A DNA stretch of 64,000 nt from Dicaeum eximium (taxonomy: Eukaryota; Chordata; Aves; Passeriformes; Dicaeidae). The DNA lies in contig VWZP01004506.1 in the NCBI GenBank assembly GCA_013396995.1, positions 2,518,972 to 2,582,971 of the forward strand, given 5' to 3'. The translations under genes and the position numbers were made by a program. Below are positions 1-11,267 of the stretch, piece by piece (the first letter of the stretch is position 1; every line of letters starts with the position of its first letter). A model generated the notes under the pieces. The model ran no database searches. It had not been told where the DNA came from and saw only the letters and a list, made by a program, of their open reading frames with translations.

Positions 1-1008
1 ACACAAAGGGACCCATTCCCCCATTCCTGGAAAACGATGTGATGTGGTACAGAATTATCCAGGTTCCCTGGCTACTTCCCCCTCCTGGCTATTGCAAAAA
101 TCGACCCTGTCCTGACTGGAACCAGGACAGGCTGGCATTGCCACCCTCAAGGAGACATGGCAGCAGAGACCACTGTCATTTGGAAGGGAGGCTTGCAGAT
201 GCCCAGCAATTGAAGCAGCCTGCACGAAACAGCTCTTCTACCACAGGGGTAGTCATAAAATCTCCCTGTGCAGCCCCAAACCATGTTGGTCTGCCAGCAG
301 AGACAATACACCAGCTCCTCACCAAGCATGGCCATGCCCAGCCCCCACTGTCCCTGTGCCTGCACGGGGCTGGCCCAGCTCCCTTGCTCAGGAGCATTCT
401 CAGCAGCCAGGTTTTGGAATCTGCCTCTGATTGCTCGGTGCATAATGATCTTTAATCACAACCAGCCAGAGCCACTCTCAGATTATTTCATTTGCCTGCC
501 TGTAGCTCCACAGTAAAATACATATGTTATCATCGTCCTTTTCTCATTTTGTTCCATTGCAATAGTCTCAGATGGGGCTGGGTTCTCTGGGCTTTGATGT
601 GTGTTTTTTTAAACTGCATGAGAACTATATTTAGTTTCAGTTCACTTGCAGTGTCAGGCTTCCCTGTTGTGGCCCTCTGCCTTTACCTTGGCAGTGTTAC
701 AAGATCCAATTATGGCTTAAAAATCTGGCTGTGGAGAAGCAAAACTGCTGGCTTTTTCTTCATTACTAAACAAGGACCTTCTGTTGTCCACAACACGTGC
801 TTGACGTGAAACCATTTAAGGGACCCTTGAAGAAGCAGTTCTGCTGCTGTCCTGCCTTCATGATCTCTTGAAGTCCTCAAAGTCTTAAAGACTTTCCTGC
901 TATAAAAGCCCACAAACTCTTTGGTGTAAAAACAGAGCTCAGTCCCCCTTTGCTGATCTCTTCTTTCACTTCCAGTCTGACCTGTCAGACAGAAATCCTA
1001 CTTTACTT

Positions 1009-1030
1009 AAAAAAAAAAAAAAAAAAAAAA
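1009..1030. repeat. Poly(A) tract, A22
   Basis: Uninterrupted run of 22 A. The right flank has no obvious direct-repeat partner within a few hundred bases to the left, so I see no evidence that it is the tail of a retrocopy. Confidence 0.9.
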
Positions 1031-1992
1031 GGCATGGAAGTAGGAACACTCATTTGAAGCCAAATGACCTATTACAGGCACATCCACTTACCCTATGGGC
1101 TGAATTGTACTCTGCCTTAAAGCCAACACAATGAATCAACATTTCTCAGGGAATATGAAAGGAGGGGGTTTTATTCCCTTGGTTTTCCAGTACCATTTAC
1201 AGTAGCTTTTATGTTACCCTGGTTAACAGTCAGCTTCTGGCTAACACATATTAGATTCATCCACAAAACAAAACATTTTCTTTTCTGACATTTGATGTGA
1301 AGAATATATTTGTTTTAAAGTGACTGTCTCGTTAATATGTTTCAATGAATTATACACCCTATAAAGAAATATTGTCCCATTATTAATATATACTATAGCA
1401 ATATCCAAGAAAAACTTCTGGAGGAAATAATACAGTGAAAAGCCAGCTCTGTCTGCACTTTACATTTTTTTTTTTTCTTGAGCAATGCTTTATGTTTCCT
1501 TGAACATAAAGGAGATATTGTCAGCCCACAATTTTAAGAATTTTGCTTTCCAGGTCAAAAGAAAAACAACAGAATTTGTGCTACTTTCTCCTCAAAAATG
1601 GGTTTGGGGTACTTAAGTTATGACTATATTTATCTGGTTGAAATTCACTACCAATGTCTTGCAATAAAAACTTTTGTTGTTCACTTGACACATAATTGTC
1701 ATGGAAGAAGCTCCCAAGTGACAATGACCTCCAATGATATTACAAAGTCACACATTAAGAGCCCTGTTTAGGACCAAGAGCAAGTCCAGATCCTGATGTC
1801 ATCTCCCTCAAGGTGGCTGTCCTCAGGTCACCTCCACCAAGCAGGTGGAGCAGCACTGCCTGGTCACTTCACCATCAGAGGACACGGGGACACTGGGGGT
1901 ACCAGGATCCCCCCCCAGCTCACCCAGGCCTGGCTTGCACGCAGAAATTGCCAGCCCTTAATGCTTAAATTGGTTGATGAGTGCTTTATGCT

Positions 1993-2033
1993 GATTTAGC
2001 TTAATTTGGGAACAAACTCAATTAAGCTGAATC
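1993..2033. repeat. Inverted repeat, 14-bp arms with 13-bp spacer
   Basis: The left arm GATTTAGCTTAATT (1993-2006) and right arm AATTAAGCTGAATC (2020-2033) are reverse complements with one mismatch, and the inner nine base pairs match perfectly. The spacer is 13 bases. It could fold as a hairpin or bind a dimeric factor, since both arms carry a TTAATT homeodomain-type core. No flanking target duplication was seen that would make it a transposon end pair. Confidence 0.7.
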
Positions 2034-2464
2034 AATGTTAGCTACTAAAGGGGTTGTACTGACTAAACTAAATTAATTTAGAAACCTAATTAGTTAAATT
2101 GTAACAATTTGCGTATGCAGACAGACTTCCATTTAGCACACACTCTCATTGGCTTTATTTGAAAGAATAAAACCCCTTGCAGAAGATGCCCCTTTCTACA
2201 CTTGCAAAAGACACTACATCTCAAAGGCAGATGTGTGTTCACATGTGGGCTTATATGTGCACACATACACACATCATTTCTTACAGACTCCTCCCTCAGT
2301 CAAATATTCCCACATTTTGACTAATATCCAGAAAGTTGACTCAGCCCAAGTCCTTTTAAAGGACATTTTAAGACATTTTTAAAAATTTGTGTTTAAATTT
2401 ATGTTCATGCTCGTGAACACTGAGTGGTTTTATTTTGAGTTGGACTTCACAAGTAAGCATTATC

Positions 2465-2752
2465 AGCCTGGGGAAGAGGAGACTGAGGGGAAATCTCAGC
2501 TGTCTACAGCTTCCTCATGGGGGAAAAGGAAGGGGCAGACACTGACCTCTTCTCTATGGTGACCAGTGACAGGATCCCAGGGAGTGGCATGAAGATATTT
2601 CAGAGGACGTTTAGGTTGGATATTAGGAAAAACATTGGACAACACTCTCAGGCACAGAGTGTGGTTCTTGGAGCTGTCTTGAGCAGGGGCAGAAGTTGGA
2701 CTTGATTGTCTTTATGGTTCCCTTCAAATTCAGGATATTCTATGATTCCATG
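2465..2752 (+). mobile_element. CR1 LINE fragment (3' end), internally deleted
   Basis: This is the 3' end of a chicken-repeat-1 (CR1) non-LTR retrotransposon in plus orientation. It starts inside the C-terminal part of ORF2 (the AGCCTGGGGAAGAGGAGACT region), runs through the dispersed 'GGTGACCAGTGACAGGA' and 'TTTAGGTTGGATATTAGGAA' landmarks and ends with the family's 3' terminus at ATTCTATGATTCCATG (2737-2752). Compared with the usual 3' end, the block between the 'TTAGGAAAAA' landmark and 'TTGGACAACACTCTCAGGCA' is missing, so the copy has an internal deletion of roughly 100 bases. CR1 copies are normally 5'-truncated, as this one is. It is not capable of movement. Confidence 0.9.
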
Positions 2753-5397
2753 CTTCTGTGATCTTCAGAAGACCTCTCTTCCCTTCTTTTCACATCTCTT
2801 TTCCTCCAGCAGAGCTGAAGGCACGTGCACACCATGATGGGCCTGTGGAGGCTGCGATGCCCCAGCTGCTCTGCTCTGTGATGGAGGATGCTCCAGTGGG
2901 CACAAGCCAGGACAGGAACCTCAGCCCTCTCAGCACCTCAGGACAGGACAAGGAACACCCAAGGGCAAATGCACTTAGATTAGTCCTTGCTCTACTGGCT
3001 TGCACCAACACTTTATGCCCCTTATCTATCTGAGATGGAGTCAGGAGCTTCTCTTCACCTCTTCCCAGCCTCTGGTTACAGGTGAGGGTAAGGAACAACA
3101 GTGTGCTCCCCCATCAGATGGGGCCAGTGGGGAAGAGGAGGAGCAGCATTCTGTCAGCCCTAGCAGCATTTCACAGGCAGATCTGGGGGCTGGCAAGATC
3201 AGCAAGTGAATTTCTATTGTCATAAAACCACAGAAGTCCAGGTCTCTTTCTGCATTGGCCATTCACACAAAAGCAGCAGACCTCAAGTCCCCTTTGAATG
3301 GATACATTTTTTCCTCCCTGCCGTGCCTATGCCAAATACACAGGGCATTGCAGAACCCATCTACCTGTACTATGAAATCACAGCAGTTTCCTAAGGCAGA
3401 AAATTATTCTGGTGGCATAGTGGTCAATGCATCATCCCTTCATCTTCCTCAAAAGATCTCTCCCTAAAAGAAGTTCTAACCAAATAGTTTAAATATAAGT
3501 CCCAGACTTTCTTTTATTTCCTGTTTTACAGCATTGGGAAACTAAAATGTAACACTGGAAGCATGGTCCAGGCTCTCTTTGTATTCTGCTGAAGCAGAAG
3601 TCTGGGCAAGCATCCCTCCCTTGCTCGTGGTGCCTCCCATGTCACACACTTTGATACAGCTGGGTGCTGATAAAATTACAGTTTGCAGAAGCAATATCCC
3701 TGTCCCTTTCTCTGTGATTTCAGCTTCCCAAGGATTAAAGTGGTTTCTCTGAAGGAGCCTCAGTACATATCGCAACACCAAAGCTCAGCGAGGACAGAAA
3801 CTTCCTTTGTTGTGCAAAGTTATGACAGGAAACAACACTGGGTTGGACTGATAAGACTTTCACACTCACCTGCTGTGTATGAAATGTTTGGCAAAGGTGT
3901 GTAGCAGGACATTCGAAGTCAGCTATTCACTGCCAAGGCTTTATAGCAGCTTTGTAGATGGCAGGCTTCTGGATGCAAATAAATTTATATCTCTTCCACA
4001 AAGAAAGTTTGAAAAGTGTATTGATAACGCCTCTGCAACATGACTGCCTGACTGGAGTTAGTATTACAACTGCATCCATTGCTGCCAAAAACAAGCCTGT
4101 TACGAAACAAACACCACTTTCTTTTTAATACCATGGCAGTTCTGTGTTGAAATATTTTTTCGGATTGCCAGACACCAGCACTTGTGATCAGATCCTGCTG
4201 GATCACAGAGGTTTCTAAGCTGCCCGTCAGTGTTTACATAGTGTGAGTGTCTGTTGTATTTCATATGGGATTAAGTATAATCAAAATTCATGTTACCCTT
4301 TGCAAGCTAGCATCAGAGGAAGGCATGCATATTTCAGCTAATTAATTAACAGGATGAATGTGTTAACATGAGCCTCTTGAGACTCGGGTTAATAACCCAC
4401 TAAGGGTCGTATTTGCAAGCGGCAAAGCTTCTGTGGCTGTATAGTGAGCCATAAATTATGGGTGAGGCCATGTTCTTTTCCCGTCCTGACTATCTAGATT
4501 CAGGGGGTTGTTGTGGCTCTGCTTTCACAGAAGGGCGAGGTTTGTTTTTTTTTTCCTTGTTTTGCTCCTAACTCTTTCTGTGCAACTCATTAAAACCCTG
4601 TGAATGGCACTGATCGCAGTGTGAGGAAACAAGGCTCTCTTTTCCACCCACCCACAGGAGGCATGGAGGCTGTGCTGCCTTCATTATCTAATGCTTCCCT
4701 GGTGTTTCTAAGACAGGGACTAAAATTAATTTGTAAGCTTCACACCAGCCAAGCCCGTGTCACTGCAAAGAAACAGCAAAATGATGCTCTGTGCAGAGCC
4801 ATTCCCTTTGCAGAGGTCTGTTGCCAGCTGAAGACCAGCCCTGTCGGAGGTCACCTTCCCACCTCTGCTGCAGTGAGGTTGTGAGCACATTACCCTGCAG
4901 AGACAGGAACAGTCTGGCCTGTTGCATGATGAAGGTCTCTCCCCACATCTCCTACAAGATAAGCTGTGGCAGTGGGAACAAGCTGAGCTGAAGGAACCCA
5001 CCTTAGCATTCTGGAATCCACTTCCCAGATGGGCACACTGAACCTAGAGCCAAAAATTAGGTTCAGCTGCAAAATTCAGATGAGAAACTGAGAACTGCTG
5101 CATCATGTCTCCACACTCCCTGTTCTGTAGAATATTTTACAGATCTTCAAGATTTTGTAAAGTCCCTGCTAGCCAAAATTTTGTGTGTATCTAGAGAGAA
5201 GCTGGTGAAAGCCAAGCATGAGATCACAGCAGACTCCACTCTGCTTTCCTTCACACAGCCCACAGCATGAACACATGGAAAAAAGCCAAGTCCTTCTGCA
5301 AAAAGCAAGGAGCCTGCACATCATTTCTAACACATTTTAATTACAAAAGTGGTGCAAAATAAATCCTGAAAGGGCATCATTCAGCTGACAGAAATGG
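2753..5397. other. Intergenic/intronic DNA with a palindrome-rich block
   Basis: Single-copy-looking sequence between two CR1 fragments. No recognisable coding exon. The 4330-4465 stretch stands out for several perfect palindromes in a row (listed separately). Short open frames at 2758-3209 and 4600-5000 occur on both strands over the same bases, which argues against any one being coding. Confidence 0.65.
4330..4465. promoter_or_regulatory. Candidate cis-regulatory block rich in palindromes
   Basis: Within 135 bases there is TAATTAATTAA (overlapping homeodomain-type cores, around 4341), the perfect 13-bp palindrome GGGTTAATAACCC (4386-4398) and a second perfect 13-bp palindrome CCATAAATTATGG (4449-4461). 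The first resembles an HNF1-type half-site arrangement but is not a full consensus. The second resembles a CArG box but its AT core is too long for a canonical one. That this is an enhancer is inference from motif density only; conservation could not be tested. Confidence 0.25.
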
Positions 5398-5481
5398 GGA
5401 GCTGGCTTTCCTTGACAGTGCTAGGTTAGCAGTTGGAGTCAATGACCTTGGAGGTCTTTTCCAGTCTTGATGATTCCATGA
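5398..5481 (+). mobile_element. CR1 LINE 3'-terminal fragment
   Basis: A short plus-strand CR1 tail. It contains the 'GGCTTTCCTTGACAGTGCTAG' region, then GTTGGAGTCAATGACC and GAGGTCTTTTCCAGTC, and ends in GATGATTCCATGA. This is a different CR1 subfamily from the copy at 2465, which uses the CAGGATATTCTATGATTCC ending. Only about 85 bases remain, so it is a severely 5'-truncated insertion or a decayed remnant. Confidence 0.8.
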
Positions 5482-7659
5482 CTTTATTATCCTGTCCCCA
5501 TGTTCTTGGGGGTGTCTGTCACAGGTGAGGTGCACAGGTTGCCCACAGAGCCATGGGCCCCCACAGAGCCCCCCCACACACAAGGGCAGAGGGTGAGGGA
5601 GGCCAGAGCAGCTGGGAGAAGGGTGTCAGGACTTTTGTAGGGAATCTGGTTCATCTGTTGTCTTCAAGGAAGAGAAAAGCTGGAGAATGGAAGAAATAGA
5701 AAATCTTGGATGGGGACTGCAGTGCTGCTCTCCTCTCCCCAAAGAACACGGCAGACACAGAGCTGAGCCTCGAGCTCAAGCCACATCCCTCTCTGGACTG
5801 ATGGATTGAGGTTCCAGCTGCACTGCAGTTTGTCCTGCAGCGGGGTAGGAAGGGCCAGGCGTGTTCCCCACTGGGCTGGCTCATGGGCACTGATCTCAGG
5901 CAGGGATCAGTGAAACCCTCCTCTGCTGCAGGAATCTCGCAGCTCCACACCAGCTGAGCTGTGAAACAGGACTGCCTTATCACCACCTCCCTCTGAGGAA
6001 ATCCTCCAGGCTTGCACACACCCTGGCTGTGTGGGAGATGGGGTATTTGGATGTCGAGTTTCTCAGGCTTCTCACTCCTCCAGCCCAGGTCTTTCCACCA
6101 GAAAATCCTCATTATTTGGGGAAGTTGCAAATCCATGGTGTAACCTCTTCAATGACAACACAGGGGGAGGGAACAGCCTCTAATAAAACAGGAAGCTCCA
6201 ACATATAATCTGAGGTGTTCATTTCAATTAGGGATTAGCTTCATTACTCCTCAAGTTTTATAGCTACTGCAGGTCTCAGCTCTTATGAAGGGTGAGACTA
6301 CGCAGGAGATGTCTGAAAAGTCTGATGGAAAGAGTGGGTGAAGTTGCAAATGCATTCACCAATGAAGTGCCCAGGGTCAGGGTTTATTTGAAGAGGTCTC
6401 TGGCTACATCCAAGAGGTTTATGGATCTTGCCTTAAGGAGCAGAGCAAGTTAAAACGCCACTGAACACATCTTTCCCAAGCATTTAATTCCTTCTTAGTC
6501 CTGTTTGGAGTTGGGGAGTTAATGGCCTAATCACTTGTAACAAAATGTTCCAGCTTAAGCACCAAGGAGAGTGGGAAATCATTCTACTCATTGCTGCTGA
6601 GCTGGCATTTCCCTGTATAAACAGGAGCATGCTGGGTTACGAAGACATGCCTGAGTGGAAAATTGAGGAAAATCAGAGCTTAGTCCTCTCATTTACCTAC
6701 ATTTGAGCTAGAAGAGCAAAGATGTTTATCTGCCACTCAGTGGCAGCAGTGACAGACACACATCTGCCCTGCGAGGTGTTGCACGGGTCATGGACAACTC
6801 CCCATTCTTCCTAGGAGAGTGGGGAGCCTGAAGATGCAGGGCATAGGTAATCAAACCAATTCAAATATTGCAATTAAATACCATGGTTACTATTCCTCCC
6901 TTTCATGTTCATCATCACTTGCAGGACAGTTCATATTTGCAATTCACTGGATCAGCTGTCTGCCAAGCCACTCTCACCTGGCGTGGGGAGAGGACCCAGG
7001 CAGGACCCAGCAGTAGATGCATGTCCTCATCCCACCAGAATCCCATCAGACCTCAAAGAAACAGGCACTGCTGAGGCACTCCTCCAATGAAACATGCTCA
7101 AGAGCTTTAACCAAACAACTTCCCATGGTTCCAAATGCAGATTGTATTCCCAGCTGCAGCCTGGAGAAGCTACAAACTCCTGACTAGTTTCTCAAAAGGC
7201 TGCATTTAGTGATCTCCACTGAACACCTTAACAAGTTGCTAGGCATCCAGAAGCCTTAACTGGGAGTTCATCAACTCATTATCAATCTCTTCCCATATCC
7301 TGAAGTTGCCACCCCTTCAGATCTAGCAGTGGAGATGTACAAGAGATGCTCCCTACAGATCCCAGGGTTGCCTCATCTGCTCACATCTGTAGGCATGTGC
7401 TGTCAGCAAATGCTTGTACTCTTTTGGCTCTGCCCCAGCTGCACAGTCCAGTCCTTTCCTTCACCAGTTCTAGTGTTCACTTTACCCTTCTGGAGAGATG
7501 AATCAGCACATTCAATTAGCACAATGTTCATGGCTGTATATGATCAGCACAAGGGAGCAGCAGGAGTGTCTGGCCATGTTAGTGGTAAAAGTGGGTCTGT
7601 CTTCACTTGGGGAAGGTAAATTGGTAAAAAGTCTCACCAACCCACTGGTATAGACCAAC
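5482..7659. other. Intergenic/intronic DNA, no gene seen
   Basis: Single-copy-looking sequence. The longest open frame is on the minus strand at 5651-6136 (161 codons). It is rich in Ser, Pro and Cys without any domain I recognise, has no splice-site frame to support it, and overlaps nothing conserved that I can name, so I treat it as chance. No simple repeats of note. Confidence 0.65.
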
Positions 7660-7749
7660 CTTCACAGAATCACAGAATGTCTAGGTTCGAAGAGACCTTT
7701 AAGATCATTGAGTCCCCAACCCATGCCCTAACACCTCAGCTAAACCATG

Positions 7750-8844
7750 CACCCAGTGCCACATCCAGTCTTTCTTCAACCACATCCAGGGATGGTGACT
7801 CCACCACCTCCCCGGGCAGGCCATTCCAGAACTTAATCACTCTTTCTGTGAAAAACTTCTTCCTAACATCCAGCCTGTGCAGCTTGAGACTGTCCCTTGG
7901 TGCAGCTTGAGACTGTGTCCTCTGGTTCTGTCAGTGCTGCCTGGAGAAAGAGACCAACCCCCACCTGACTGCAGCCACCTTTCAGGAAGTTGTAGAGAGT
8001 GATAAGGTCACCCCTGAGTCTCCTCTTCTCCAGGCTAAACAACCCCAGCTCCCTCAGTGGTTTCTCACAGGGTTTGTGTTCCCAGCCCCTCACCAGCCTC
8101 GTTGCCTCCTCTGGACACGCTCCAGCCTCTCCATGTCCTTCCCAAACTGAGGGGCCAGAACTGGACACAGCACTCAAGGTGCCCCTCACCAGTGCTTAGT
8201 ACAGGGGCAGAATGACCTCCCTGCTCCTGCAGGCCACACCATTCCTGATACAGGAAGGCCACTGGCCTTCTTGGCCACCAGGGCTCACTGCTGGCTCATG
8301 TTCAGCCGGCTGTCACCAGCACCCCCAGGTCCCTTTGTGCCTGGCACTGTCCAGCCACACGGTCCCCAACCTGTAACACTGCAGGGGGTTATTGTGGCCA
8401 AAATGCAGGACTTGGCACTTGGACTCCTTAAACTTCATCTTGTTAGACTCTGCCCATCCATCCAACCATTCCAGGTCTCTTTGCAGAGCCCTCCTACCTT
8501 CCAACAGATCAACACACGCTCCCAGCTTAGAGACATCTGCAAATTTACTAATGAAAGGCTCAATCCCCTCGTCCATGTCATCAATAAAATATTGAACAGA
8601 GCTAGCCCCAGACAGACCCCTGAGGGACACCACTGGTGACTGTCCCCAGCTGGATGTGGCACCATTCACCACCACTCTCTGGCCCGGCCATCCAGCCAGT
8701 TCCTAACCCAGCAAAGAGAGCTCCTGTCAAAGCCACGGGCTGCAGCTTTTCCAGGAGTGTGCTGTGGAAGACAATGTCAAAGGCCTTGCTGAACTCCAAA
8801 TAGACAACATCCACAGCCCTTCCTGCATCTACCAGGCAGGTCAC
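7750..8844 (-). pseudogene. CR1 ORF2 reverse-transcriptase remnant (broken)
   Basis: Conceptual translation of the minus strand gives successive blocks of the CR1 ORF2 polyprotein, whose reverse transcriptase and endonuclease drive retrotransposition. From 8844 the frame carries VDVVYLEFSKAFDIV (RT motif A; the first catalytic Asp of the usual LDFSKAFD is Glu here) and SGVPQGSV (motif B). The frame then shifts to LGLALFNILL, then shifts again to FIDDMDEGIEPFISKFADV (motif C region, where the second Asp of the FADD box is Val), followed by KCQVLHFG and other C-terminal landmarks. Further down, RELGLFSLEKRRLRGDLI and LYNFLKGGC (about 7980-8060) mark the C-terminal tail, in yet another open segment. 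With at least two frameshifts, altered catalytic positions and a missing N-terminus, it cannot encode an active enzyme. Confidence 0.9.
7878..7916. repeat. 23-bp period tandem duplication inside CR1
   Basis: The 16-mer TGCAGCTTGAGACTGT occurs at 7878-7893 and again at 7901-7916, separated by CCCTTGG. It lies in the 3' coding part of the CR1 copy and looks like a local slippage duplication. Confidence 0.85.
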
Positions 8845-8848
8845 CTTA

Positions 8849-10657
8849 AACCTTAAACTACCCCTTCAAACTACACCATTCAGAAAACCAGTCAGACAAG
8901 AGATAAATAAATAAATGTTGCTTACTTCATTAAGTTTAAAGGCCCTCCCCATTTGGTGAGGAGGGAAGCTTAGGGTAGGAAGAGACTACATAAGCAGTTA
9001 TTTCAGGAGGTATAGGGATGGGAGTACCCAGAGTAGTAAGGAGAATCATGACAAGCAGACAATAACCTCTTACCCTGGCTCAATTCTATCTGGAGTAACA
9101 TGCCTGATCACAGCCTGAGACCACAAATGAAGAGCTAGAGGTATGAGTTTACCTAGCCCACACATCAGTCATCGCACCCAGCCACACTCTGCTGCAAGAA
9201 CACCTCTGAGAAACCATTATAGCCATGCTGCAGCTGTGGTTTTGTAGGCTTGAATTTGTAATTGCAGGCTCAGCATTCACTCTGAAGGCAGCCTGTTGTA
9301 TCTAATTTCAAACAGAGCCCTGCCTAGCAGTCACCAGCGAGGTGCCAGCCAAAGCTATGCAGTGAGGTTATTGTTAGAGTGGAGAACAAGGGGTGTTCCA
9401 AAGACAAGACCTTGGCAGCCCCCATAGAGGGCTACAGAGGGACACAAGTGCATATACAGGCTGCAAATAATCACATTCACTACAATAGCTCAGTTTCACT
9501 GAGTTGCCACTGCACTAGCAGAGGCTTTACAAGCAAGTCAGACCTTTGCCACACTTGCAAGCCAGCACAGAAAGTATGCTCCTCTTTCTGCTATATTTTC
9601 CACTTGTTGCCATGATGAGGAAGAATTTCAGATTTCCACCACCAACTGATTAAAGGAGGGTACAAGGACAGTTCCTACCTTCTCTGCCTATCAGTCAATT
9701 AGCACACAGGAGCGTGCTGTCAATAAAGGGTTTTCTTCCATTTGATTGGGCTCTCAAAAGCAAGTTCTGAACATAGATTTCTTACCTGAAAGAAATTAGC
9801 AAGTACAGCCAAAAATGCCCTGTGTCACAGAGTATCTGTTTGCATGTAACAGAGGAATGGAAGGACTATCTCTGCCTACCTGAATTTCCAGACACATGGG
9901 TGATAAAGAAGGCCAGAAAAACAGAACCTTCCACCTATTTTGTAGTTGGCTGCGAAAAGTGAGCACCATGTTAGTGGCCAGTACAGGTTTAATGGTACAA
10001 GTTTCCAAAGATCACAACTGCTTTTAGAAAGAACCAAGCATGTGATTCAGTAGCTCTGGCAGAACTCCAGGCACATAATTTCCATATGACCCTTCACTAT
10101 CTTAGTGTCATCGGCTTGATAAAACACTCAGAGCTGTCTTGAAGTGCCACAGCAGAACATGTGAAAGCCGCTTCCTTTCAACCTGGAAATAAAACATTTT
10201 TGTGATAATGATGGCATTTTGTTAATAAATTAATTAATGAATTAATACATAAATATATATGCCACCACCCTTTTACCTAGACACATGTGTGTCCTGCTGC
10301 CTGGATGGGCCCTTGCTGTCATTAATGGAATTCTGTGCACCCATGAAAGACTTCCCGCACAGATTGGATTCCTTGACAAGAGCCTAAATGTAACATAAAC
10401 TCTGTGCAGATATAGGGCTCACGATTTGTAAAGCTGCCTGAAAGGGCAATGCATCATACTACATAGTCTAATTCTGGTTGTTCTCTCCATCAGTGCACTT
10501 TCATTAATGCCACTGGAGTTAAATTACTGTGAATACGTTCAACTTTTTTTTACCTAGTTGAACCTGATCAACAGACTTGGATATCCATCACTGAAATTAA
10601 TGGATATTTTTATGCTTCCAAATATGCAAGAGGTACCCAGTTAGAGATGTGCATACA
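8849..10657. other. Intergenic/intronic DNA, no gene seen
   Basis: No supported exon. A strongly AT-rich patch (TTAATTAATGAATTAATA and following) lies at about 10220-10262. The remainder is ordinary single-copy-looking sequence between a CR1 copy and the solo LTR. Confidence 0.65.
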
Positions 10658-11267
10658 TGTAGTTGAGCTCTAACCCCAGCCAGCAACTAAGTACCACACA
10701 GCCACACACTTACTCCTACCCCTTCCTCCCACTCCCAGTGAAACAGGAGGAGAATCTGAAAGAGGTAAAATCCATGGGTTGAGATAAGAACAGTTTAATA
10801 AGTGAAATAAAGTTGTCAGTAACAGTAACAATAATAATGAAAATTATGATGATGATGATGATGATGATGATGACAATAGTAGTTGTAAATAAAAGCAAAA
10901 AGAGAGAAGAATAAAATCCAAGAAAGGAAAGTGATGCACAATACAATTGCTCTTTACCCACTGACTGATGTTCAGTCCAATCCCAAGCAGCAATCAACTC
11001 CTCCTGACCAATTCCCCCATGACATTCCAGGGTGTGGAATATCCCTTTGGCCAATTCAGGTCACCTGTCAAGGCCATACTCCCTCCTGGTTTCTTGTGCA
11101 CCTCCTTCACTGGCAGAGCCCAGGACACAGAAGTCCTTGGCTCAGGGTAAGCGCTGCTTAGCAGCAACCAAAACATCAGCGTGTTAGCAACTTTATTCTC
11201 ATACAGGACCCAAAACACACCAGCTACTAAGAATAAAATTCATTCTATCCCAGCTGAAACCAGGACA
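10658..11267 (-). mobile_element. Solo endogenous-retrovirus LTR (about 610 bp)
   Basis: Read on the minus strand, this begins TGTCCTGGTTTCAGCTGGGATAG at 11267 and ends near 10658 after GTTGCTGGCTGGGGTTAG, a layout I recognise from LTRs common in bird genomes. It keeps TG…CA termini. A polyadenylation signal ATTAAA (minus; plus 10794-10799) sits just upstream of the expected R/U5 part. The trinucleotide tract characteristic of this LTR is seen here as (GAT)n at about 10848-10873. The TATA-containing segment expected upstream of R in related copies appears to be missing, so promoter activity is doubtful. No internal gag, pol or env lies on either side, so it is a solo LTR left by LTR-LTR recombination. 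A clean target-site duplication was not found: left flank CATACA, right flank CATGCC. I do not assign a family name. Confidence 0.85.
10848..10873. repeat. (GAT)n microsatellite within the LTR
   Basis: About eight copies of GAT on the plus strand, preceded by AATAATAATGAAAATTAT. It is part of the LTR, where a variable trinucleotide tract is normal, and not an independent locus. Confidence 0.85.

Larger units (their letters stand above)
1..2464. other. Intergenic/intronic AT-rich DNA, no gene seen
   Basis: No frame here looks like a known protein. The longest open stretch (39-455, plus, 138 codons) overlaps open frames on the other strand, has no domain and no convincing splice sites. A pure A22 tract lies at 1009-1030. 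From about 1240 to 1430 and again from 1960 to 2110 the DNA is rich in TAAT/ATTA words, and a near-perfect inverted repeat sits at 1993-2033. CG dinucleotides are rare, as expected of methylated non-promoter vertebrate DNA. Confidence 0.7.
7660..8848 (-). mobile_element. CR1 LINE, 1.2-kb 5'-truncated copy
   Basis: The longest transposable element in the window. Read on the minus strand it starts inside the reverse-transcriptase domain of CR1 ORF2 near 8845, continues through the C-terminal region, and ends at the CR1 3' tail, seen on the plus strand as TCACAGAATCACAGAATG near 7661. The typical 3' landmarks (reverse complement of 'AGACCTTTAAGATCATTGAG') are at 7690-7712. The 5' truncation is normal for CR1. 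The coding part is broken (see the pseudogene entry). Inside it, TGCAGCTTGAGACTGT is present twice, 23 bases apart (7878-7893 and 7901-7916), a small tandem duplication private to this copy or its subfamily. Confidence 0.95.

Noticed and set aside
3411..3433. GGTGGCATAGTGGTCAATGC, resembling a tRNA/MIR-SINE A-box
   Set aside because: No B-box at the right distance and no SINE body or tail; too short.
5651..6136. 161-codon minus-strand open frame
   Set aside because: No recognisable domain, no splice-site support, composition as expected by chance.
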